From Bacteroidota bacterium (GTDB lineage: Bacteria > Bacteroidota > Bacteroidia > UKL13-3): 33,640 nt of DNA. The position numbers and the translations under genes were made by a program. The notes under the pieces were generated by a model, which worked only from the letters and a program-made list of their open reading frames with translations, was not told the DNA's origin and did no database searches. This document shows, in pieces, positions 25,596 through 31,961 of this stretch. The stretch spans positions 1 through 33,640 of the forward strand of contig JANYDU010000020.1 of assembly GCA_025359805.1 (NCBI GenBank), given 5' to 3'. How positions within the stretch are numbered: the first letter of the stretch is position 1; each line of letters starts with the position of its first letter.

Positions 25596-26028
25596 GCTCA
25601 AATATAACCACGGAGATACAAAGACACAAAGAATTGATAGAAAAAAACAGAAACATATTGAGTGGAAAAATACTTGATGCTTCAATTGAAGTTCATAGAA
25701 ATTTAGGTACGGGGCTTCTGGAAAGTGTTTATGATATTTGCCTTTGTAAGGAGTTTAAAAATAGGGGTATTAATTTTCAAAGACAGATTTCTATTCCAGT
25801 AGGTTTACAAGGAGGAGATTTTAGATGCAAATTTTAGAATAGATATTCTTGCTGAAGATGAAATAATTATTGAATTAAAATCTGTTGAACTTTTATTACC
25901 TGTTCACGAAGCACAAATTTTAACTTATTTAAAATTATATAAAAAAAGAATAGGACTTTTTAACTAATTTTAACTCTCCAATATTAGTAACTGGTTTAAA
26001 AAGATTTATAAATGGATATGAAAAATAA
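25568..26028 (+). pseudogene. GxxExxY-family gene disrupted by two frameshifts
   Basis: The first frame encodes SGKILDASIEVHRNLGTGLLESVYD, the signature GxxExxY region. Near 25811-25815 one extra G shifts the frame. Removing it continues as GEILDANFRID and the PD-(D/E)xK-like core FRIDILAEDEIIIELKSVE, then HEAQILTYLKL. A second extra base in the T5 run at 25957-25961 causes a stop at 25965. Removing one T restores LLTNFNSPILVTGLKRFINGYEK, ending at 26026-26028. As read, only an 89-aa N-terminal fragment is open (stop 25835-25837). GxxExxY proteins are small, multicopy and of unknown role. The start is uncertain: GTG at 25568, with an ATG at 25594 in another frame that reads NHGDTKTQR. Sequencing error is possible. 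Confidence 0.85.
25605..25635 (+). repeat. Left arm of inverted repeat flanking the GxxExxY element
   Basis: The arm begins TAACCACGGAGATACAAAGA and matches the reverse complement of 26035-26066 over about 28 bp with four differences, all transitions. It encodes the start of the GxxExxY frame (ITTEIQRHKE). Confidence 0.8.
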
Positions 26029-28192
26029 AATAATAATTTCTCTGTGTCTCTGTGTCTCTGTGGTTACCCTATATGCGCAGCAGAAACCGCTCATCACCCT
26101 TGAAGATATTTATACCAAAGGAATATTTTCTTCAAAAGGAGTGGCCGGTTTTAACTCCATGAAAGATGGAAAGTTTTATTGCGCTCAAGATGAAAATGAA
26201 AACATTATAAAGTATAGTTTCGCTACTGGAAAAGTTGTTGATACGCTTGTTAGAAAAAGCGATTTAAAATTAAATGAAAGTGAAAAACCGTTAACAGGAT
26301 TTGGTTTTAAATGGAGCGATGACGAAACAAAATTATTGTTAGAAACAGATTTTAAAGCAGGCTATCGTCATTCATACAAAGCCATTTTTTATGTGTATGA
26401 TTTGAAATCTAAAAAGCTATTGAAGCCAATTAATGAACCAGTAATGCTTGCCGATTTTTCGCCTGATGCAAGTAAAATAGCTTATACAAAAGAAAACAAT
26501 CTTTTTTATTTTGATTTAGGATTAAACAAAGAAGTTCAAATTACTTCTGATGGAAAAATAAATAATATTATTAATGGCTCAACTGATTGGGTATATGAAG
26601 AAGAATTTGCCATTTGGAAAGGTTTTAATTGGAGCCCTAAAGGAGATAAAATTGCCTTTTATCGTTTTGATGAAAGTGGTGTGAAAGAATATGAAATGGC
26701 GATATACGGAAAGTTATATCCTGAGCAAACCAAATTTAAATATCCTAAAGCTGGTGAGACCAATTCAATCATTCATATTTATACTTTTGATTTGGTATCA
26801 AACAAAAAACAGCTCATCAATATTGGAGCAGAAACAGATATTTATATTCCACGAATACAGTGGACAAAAGATAATAATACCCTTTGCATTCAGCGGATGA
26901 ACAGGTTACAAAACAAATTAGAACTCTTACTTGCTAATGCCTCAAGCGGAGAAAGTAAAGTGATTTTTACAGAAGAAAATAAATATTACTTAGATGTTCC
27001 TGAACTTACTTTTTTAAATGATGGGAAATCTTTCATCATCAATAGTGAACGTGATGGTTGGAATCATTTATATCAATTTGACATCAACGGAAAACTCATC
27101 AAACAAATTACAAAAGGCAATTGGGATGTAGATCAATTTTATGGTGTGGATGAAAAGAAAAAAATAATTTATGTATCAACTTCCGAAGTGAATTCAACCC
27201 AAAGATATGTGTATGCGATTTCATTAGACGGAAAAAACAAAAAACAAATTACCACCCGCAAAGGTTGGAATAATGCCACATTTAATTCCGATTTTTCATT
27301 TTTCTTATTGTCAAACTCTTCCATCAATTCTCCATCTTATTATTCATTGTGTGATGCGAATGGAAAAGAATTACGTGTGTTAGAAGACAATAAAATGTTA
27401 GTCGAAAAAATAAATAACTATTCTATTTCTCTTGCCGAAATAACCACTTTTAAAAATGCTTATAATGAAGAATTAAATACATTTACAATTAAACCAACAA
27501 ATTTTGATGCATCAAAAAAATATCCTGTTTTGATGTATGTGTATGGTGGACCCGGACATCAATTAGCAGTTGATAGATGGATGGGTGGAAATTATTTTTG
27601 GTTTCAATTGCTGGCTCAAAAAGGTTATATGATTGTTTGTGTTGATGGACGAGGAACAGGTTTTAAAGGAGAGGCATTTAAAAAATGTACTTACCTTCAA
27701 TTAGGAAAATTTGAAATTGAAGATCAAATTTTTGTTGCCAAAGAGTTAGGAAAACTTCCTTATGTAGATGCTTCACGAATTGGAATGTTTGGTTGGAGTT
27801 TTGGAGGTTATATGAGTTCATTAGCTATTAGTAAAGGTGCAGATGTTTTTAAATCTGTTATTGCAGTTGCCCCAGTTACAAATTGGAGGTATTATGATAA
27901 TATTTACACCGAACGTTTTATGCGCACACCAACCGAAAACGCAAAAGGCTATGATGATAATTCACCTATCAATCATGTAGAAAAAATAAAAGGAAACTAT
28001 TTACTTATACATGGAACAGCCGATGATAATGTACATTTTCAAAACTCAGTAGAGATGGTAAACGCTATGATTAATAAAGGGGTAAAATTTGATTCGGAAT
28101 ATTATCCAAATAAAAATCATGGAATTGGCGGAGCAAAAACACGCTTACATTTATATGATAGAATGACACGATTTATTTTAGAAAAATTATAG
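26012..28192 (+). CDS. Exported dipeptidyl-peptidase IV-like S9 peptidase
   Basis: This 726-aa serine peptidase should release dipeptides from peptide N-termini, preferring Pro or Ala at position two. A signal peptide (~1-22, ending YAQ) precedes an eight-bladed propeller (~30-480) with the double-Glu site DWVYEEEF (192-199) that anchors the substrate N-terminus. The alpha/beta hydrolase domain has Ser596 in GWSFGGY, Asp671 in GTADDN and His703 in NKNHGIGG. The start (ATG 26012 or 26018) lies inside the end of the GxxExxY pseudogene, and the signal-peptide core SLCLCVSVVTL is encoded by the inverted-repeat arm. The peptide transporters downstream would take up its products. Confidence 0.94.
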   Translation: MDMKNKIIISLCLCVSVVTLYAQQKPLITLEDIYTKGIFSSKGVAGFNSMKDGKFYCAQDENENIIKYSFATGKVVDTLVRKSDLKLNESEKPLTGFGFKWSDDETKLLLETDFKAGYRHSYKAIFYVYDLKSKKLLKPINEPVMLADFSPDASKIAYTKENNLFYFDLGLNKEVQITSDGKINNIINGSTDWVYEEEFAIWKGFNWSPKGDKIAFYRFDESGVKEYEMAIYGKLYPEQTKFKYPKAGETNSIIHIYTFDLVSNKKQLINIGAETDIYIPRIQWTKDNNTLCIQRMNRLQNKLELLLANASSGESKVIFTEENKYYLDVPELTFLNDGKSFIINSERDGWNHLYQFDINGKLIKQITKGNWDVDQFYGVDEKKKIIYVSTSEVNSTQRYVYAISLDGKNKKQITTRKGWNNATFNSDFSFFLLSNSSINSPSYYSLCDANGKELRVLEDNKMLVEKINNYSISLAEITTFKNAYNEELNTFTIKPTNFDASKKYPVLMYVYGGPGHQLAVDRWMGGNYFWFQLLAQKGYMIVCVDGRGTGFKGEAFKKCTYLQLGKFEIEDQIFVAKELGKLPYVDASRIGMFGWSFGGYMSSLAISKGADVFKSVIAVAPVTNWRYYDNIYTERFMRTPTENAKGYDDNSPINHVEKIKGNYLLIHGTADDNVHFQNSVEMVNAMINKGVKFDSEYYPNKNHGIGGAKTRLHLYDRMTRFILEKL
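26035..26066 (+). repeat. Right arm of inverted repeat, within the DPP-IV signal sequence
   Basis: The arm contains three near-tandem units of CTCTGTGT followed by GTGGTTA. It is the reverse complement of the left arm at 25605-25635 and forms codons ~9-18 of the peptidase. Confidence 0.8.
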
Positions 28193-28198
28193 AATCTA

Positions 28199-28303
28199 TT
28201 GAAAAAAGTAATTCAATCCCTCTTAAATTTAGGCTTCATGTTTACTGTGATTTTATTTTTCATGATGGCACTTTATTTTATGTTTATTTTTTTCAATCCA
28301 TAA
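28199..28303 (+). CDS. Possible 34-aa membrane peptide (TTG start)
   Basis: Between the peptidase and the POT gene a short frame starts at TTG 28199 and would read MKKVIQSLLNLGFMF, then an all-hydrophobic helix and FFNP-stop. An internal ATG at 28238 gives a 21-residue version. It looks like a genuine single-helix small protein, but AT-rich intergenic DNA easily produces such hydrophobic strings, there is no clear ribosome site, and I know no family. Conservation in relatives would decide it. Confidence 0.25.
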   Translation: MKKVIQSLLNLGFMFTVILFFMMALYFMFIFFNP

Positions 28304-28308
28304 ATTTG

Positions 28309-28339
28309 TTTGCATAGTTGTTGTGTAATTTTATCTTGC
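28309..28339 (+). promoter_or_regulatory. Probable promoter of the first POT transporter
   Basis: TTTG (28309-28312) and TATCTTGC (28332-28339) are separated by 19 bp. The second box has two mismatches to TAnnTTTG. The gene starts at 28360. Confidence 0.4.
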
Positions 28340-28359
28340 ATTACCTAATTAATTAAAAC

Positions 28360-29886
28360 ATGAGTCAATCAACAGGACATCCAAAAGGTTTGTATTTATT
28401 GTTCTTCACCGAAATGTGGGAACGATTTAGTTATTATGGCATGCGTGCTATTTTTACTTTATACATGGTAAAAGCATTGCTATTTGATAAGGCTTTTGCA
28501 TCAGAAGTTTATGGAAGTTATACGGGTTTGGTTTATCTAACACCGCTTATTGGTGGATACGTAGCTGATAGATATTGGGGAAATCGCAGGTCTATTTTGT
28601 TTGGCGGAATTTTAATGGCAATTGGGCAATTGTGCATGTTTATTAGTGCAAGTAATTATGCAAATATTGAATTAGCAAAACCTATGTTATTTATGGGATT
28701 GGGATTTTTAATTTTTGGTAATGGATTTTTCAAACCAAATATTTCAACGATGGTTGGTGCCCTATATTCTGAAGGCGATAAACGAGTGGATTCTGCCTTT
28801 ACCATTTTTTATATGGGAATTAATTTAGGCGCATTCATTGCACCTTTAGTATGTGGTGGATTGGGCGATACAGGAAATCCAGGAGATTTTAGATATGGTT
28901 TTTTAGCAGCGTGTATTGGAATGGTTATTAGTATGATTTCATTTGAACTGTTGAAAAATAAATACATCGTTACACCATCAGGGGCAGGTGTTGGATTAGT
29001 GCCAACAAAAAAACAACAAACAAAGGAAGAAAAACAAGCGGCAAAAATTCCATTATCTACCACATTAATTTGGGTAGGTGCAGCAATTGGATTATTTTCT
29101 TTATTTTATATTGGATTAAATTTAGGATTTATTGGCTCGGCTATTTATGCAACAACAATTATTGGACCTGCTGTAATTATTACGGATAAAACATTAACAA
29201 AAATTGAAAAACAAAGAATTTCTGTCATCTATATTTTAGCGTTTTTTGTTATTTTCTTTTGGGCGGCATTTGAACAAGCAGGTGCATCACTCACGTATTT
29301 TGCCGAAGAGCAAACCGACAGAAGTTTATTTGGAAGCATTATTCCTGCAAGCTTTTTTCAAAGCGTTAATGCAGTATTAATTGTTATTCTTGCTCCAATA
29401 TTTGCCATTATCTGGACTACCCTTGGAAAGAAAAATATGGAACCTGCATCTCCAACAAAACAAGCATTTGGATTATTGTTTTTATCCATCGGATATTTAG
29501 TAATTGCACTAGGCGTAAAAGGTTTGGATCCAACAATTAAGGTAAGTATGATGTGGTTATTTGGATTATATCTTTTACATACAATTGGCGAGTTATGTTT
29601 ATCTCCAATTGGATTAGCTATGGTTGTAAAATTAGCTCCTGCAAAATTCGCATCATTATTAATGGGTGTTTGGTTTTTATCAACTGCATCAGCAAATAAA
29701 TTTGCAGGAACTTTAAGTGCATTATATCCCGATCCTACATTACCAAATCATCCTTCGTTTTTGGGTTTTGAAATAACAGGCTTGTATGAATTTTTTATGA
29801 TTTTTGTAGTGCTTTCTGGAATTGCTTCTGTTATTCTATTTGGCATAACAAAAAAATTACAAACCATGATGCATGGAGTAAATTAG
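28360..29886 (+). CDS. POT-family proton-coupled peptide transporter
   Basis: This 508-aa inner-membrane MFS carrier imports di- or tripeptides with protons. The proton-coupling ExxER motif is intact in FFTEMWERFSYYG (Glu18, Glu21, Arg22). GNGFFKPNIST and the PTR2 signature FTIFYMGINLGAFIAP (147-162) follow. About 14 helices are suggested by hydrophobicity. It begins a tandem pair with a diverged paralogue and lies just after the exported DPP-IV-like enzyme, so it probably takes up the dipeptides that enzyme makes. It has its own likely promoter and a strong terminator. Exact peptide specificity is not visible. Confidence 0.95.
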   Translation: MSQSTGHPKGLYLLFFTEMWERFSYYGMRAIFTLYMVKALLFDKAFASEVYGSYTGLVYLTPLIGGYVADRYWGNRRSILFGGILMAIGQLCMFISASNYANIELAKPMLFMGLGFLIFGNGFFKPNISTMVGALYSEGDKRVDSAFTIFYMGINLGAFIAPLVCGGLGDTGNPGDFRYGFLAACIGMVISMISFELLKNKYIVTPSGAGVGLVPTKKQQTKEEKQAAKIPLSTTLIWVGAAIGLFSLFYIGLNLGFIGSAIYATTIIGPAVIITDKTLTKIEKQRISVIYILAFFVIFFWAAFEQAGASLTYFAEEQTDRSLFGSIIPASFFQSVNAVLIVILAPIFAIIWTTLGKKNMEPASPTKQAFGLLFLSIGYLVIALGVKGLDPTIKVSMMWLFGLYLLHTIGELCLSPIGLAMVVKLAPAKFASLLMGVWFLSTASANKFAGTLSALYPDPTLPNHPSFLGFEITGLYEFFMIFVVLSGIASVILFGITKKLQTMMHGVN

Positions 29887-29906
29887 TAGTTAAAAAATAT
29901 TTTACT

Positions 29907-29939
29907 GAAACCTCGCACATTTGCGGGGTTTCTTTTTTT
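29907..29939 (+). terminator. Rho-independent terminator between the two POT genes
   Basis: GAAACCTCGCA and TGCGGGGTTTC pair over 11 bp (one G-T) around CATT, followed by a T tract. It ends only 16 bp before the next start. Confidence 0.85.
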
Positions 29940-29955
29940 ATAGCATATTTGGTGC

Positions 29956-31596
29956 ATGAGTCATTCAAGAAATCATCCTAAAGGGTTACCGTTTTTATTC
30001 TTTACCGAAATGTGGGAACGCTTTGGATATTACCTCATGTTAGGAATATTTTTTTTATACATGACCGATTCCAAATCCGGTGGGTTAGGGTTAGAGAAAA
30101 AAGAAGCATCAGATATTTTTGGAAGTTTTATTGCATTAGTTTTTGTTACTCCATTTATTGGAGGATTATTAGCCGATAGAGTTTTAGGTTATCGTTTATC
30201 TATTTCCATTGGAGGCATTTTAATGGGGTTAGGCTATATGGGATTAGCCATTCCTGGCGATACTTCATTTTTTATTTCCTTATCATTATTAATTATTGGC
30301 AACGGGTTTTTTAAACCAAATATTTCTACATTATTAGGCAGCTTGTATAATGAACCTCAATATAAATCTAACAAAGATTCTGGCTACAATATTTTTTATA
30401 TGGGCATTAATATCGGAGCATTTATCTGTAATTTTTTTGCAGCCTATTTGAGAAATAATTTCGGTTGGGGATATGCATTTTTTGCAGCAGGTATTGGTAT
30501 GTTTGTTGGTATTGCCATATTTTGGATTGGAAGCAAACATTATAAACATGTTGATATTATCAAGCCCTCACAACCAGAGGATATGTCGGTTGGCAAAATT
30601 TTAGGAATTGTTTTATTACCTGCAATTATTGCTGCCATTTTAGGTTGGTTTATTCCTAATAATATTTTTGGGAGCGATAGTACAGATGCATTTATTTTTG
30701 GAGCCATACCCATTTTGTTGTTTTACATTTCATTATGGTATAGAGCTAATGCTACTGACAAACGACCAATTGCTGCGCTACTTTCCATAATGGGAGTTGT
30801 GGTAATTTTTTGGGCGATATTTAAGCAGAACGGAACGGCATTAACTACATGGGCAGAAAGTTATACCAATAGAGAAATTCCTTCATCATTAATTAAGCCT
30901 ACAAAAGCATTGGGAATGGTTCAAGAAATTCCATATAAAAAAGATTCGGTCATTTTGGTTGATCATCAATTTCGTTCTATAAAAACAATGGATGGTAAAA
31001 TCCAAAAAGTAATTGATTATCCAAACTATTTTAAAAATCTTCAACCTAAAAAATTTCCAATTGAAGGTGAAAATGCACAACTTATTTCAACAGAATTGTT
31101 TCAATCTATCAATCCATTTTTTGTAATTTGTTTAACGCCTTTGGTGGTTGGATTTTTTGCATGGACAAGAAGAAAAGGAAAAGAACCATCCACTCCGGGT
31201 AAAATATTTTGGGGATTAATTATTACAGCCTGCTCTACTTTGATTATGATATCGGCAGTAACTATAGGAATGAATGGAGCCGAGAAAGTATCAGCATGGT
31301 GGCTTTTTGCAACGTATGGTGTAATTACAATTGGAGAGTTATGTTTAAGCCCAATGGGACTTTCATTGGTTTCAAAACTTGCACCTCCAAGGCTTGCTGC
31401 ATTAATGATGGGTGGCTGGATGTTATCAACTTCAATTGGAAATAAATTAAGTGGAGTATTAGCAAGTTTATGGGATGGATACGAACACAAGCAATATTTC
31501 TTTTTGGTTAATTGTTTAATATTGCTTTTAGCAGCAATTAGTATTTTGTTGATGCTAAAATGGCTGAGTAAAATTATCGATGAGCATATATCTTGA
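29956..31596 (+). CDS. POT-family peptide transporter with large extramembrane insertion
   Basis: This 546-aa paralogue of the preceding gene shares the ExxER motif (FFTEMWERFGYY) and GNGFFKPNIST, and its PTR2 signature reads YNIFYMGINIGAFIC. Compared with its neighbour, it carries about 70 extra mostly polar residues (~304-378; KKDSVILVDHQFRSIK and similar) between two helices in the second half. These should face the periplasm or form a loop. Such insertions are seen in other Bacteroidota POTs, as far as I recall. The start is 16 bp behind a terminator, and a CATATTTG sequence directly before the ATG could be the -7 element of a very short-leader transcript. Confidence 0.92.
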   Translation: MSHSRNHPKGLPFLFFTEMWERFGYYLMLGIFFLYMTDSKSGGLGLEKKEASDIFGSFIALVFVTPFIGGLLADRVLGYRLSISIGGILMGLGYMGLAIPGDTSFFISLSLLIIGNGFFKPNISTLLGSLYNEPQYKSNKDSGYNIFYMGINIGAFICNFFAAYLRNNFGWGYAFFAAGIGMFVGIAIFWIGSKHYKHVDIIKPSQPEDMSVGKILGIVLLPAIIAAILGWFIPNNIFGSDSTDAFIFGAIPILLFYISLWYRANATDKRPIAALLSIMGVVVIFWAIFKQNGTALTTWAESYTNREIPSSLIKPTKALGMVQEIPYKKDSVILVDHQFRSIKTMDGKIQKVIDYPNYFKNLQPKKFPIEGENAQLISTELFQSINPFFVICLTPLVVGFFAWTRRKGKEPSTPGKIFWGLIITACSTLIMISAVTIGMNGAEKVSAWWLFATYGVITIGELCLSPMGLSLVSKLAPPRLAALMMGGWMLSTSIGNKLSGVLASLWDGYEHKQYFFLVNCLILLLAAISILLMLKWLSKIIDEHIS

Positions 31597-31961
31597 TGTT
31601 ACAAGCAAGCCTAACATACGACACAACATCGACCAAACGGACGACTATAAACATAATATGAAACGCTAATTTTGACAGGTGACCAAAGACATACAGACCA
31701 TATTGAAATCGGACATCAAGTAAGCCGACACTCATTGCCGACCCTTCTGTATTTTTTATTTTCCCCTCCGCACATTTTTTTTAATTCAATTTTAGCCAGC
31801 CGCACATTTGCCACATTTGCTTTTGCCCCGACACACAAAGCCGACCCTTCGGCAAAAGCAAAAGAGCCAAATTCCCCAACGCACCGAATGACATTTGTGC
31901 TAAGAACAAGCATTTTTTTACGTATTTTGACAAGCTATAATTTAAATCTTGCGAAAGGACT
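31597..31961. other. Repeat- and hairpin-rich spacer at a likely island boundary
   Basis: This 365-bp stretch has no gene I can support. It is richer in C and G than the region before it. It holds an 11-bp direct repeat, GCCGACCCTTC (31737-31747 and 31840-31850), a perfect tandem CACATTTGC (31803-31820), two CCGCACATTT copies, and two hairpins that share bases: TTTGCTTTTGCC/GGCAAAAGCAAA (31816-31862) and GCCGA/TCGGC (31840-31853). An AAAGGAC ribosome-binding sequence ends the spacer. Confidence 0.6.

Noticed and set aside
25596..25685. Hydrophobic N-terminal extension of the GlcD-like oxidase, resembling a signal peptide
   Set aside because: It is the antisense translation of the left repeat arm and GxxExxY start; family members are cytoplasmic and begin near the ATG at 25595.
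31101..31490. 129-aa frame antisense to the second POT gene
   Set aside because: It lies wholly inside a well-supported transporter gene on the other strand and mirrors its codons.
31803..31820. Tandem CACATTTGC as a possible CRISPR or iteron array
   Set aside because: There are only two 9-bp units, no spacers and no cas or replication genes.
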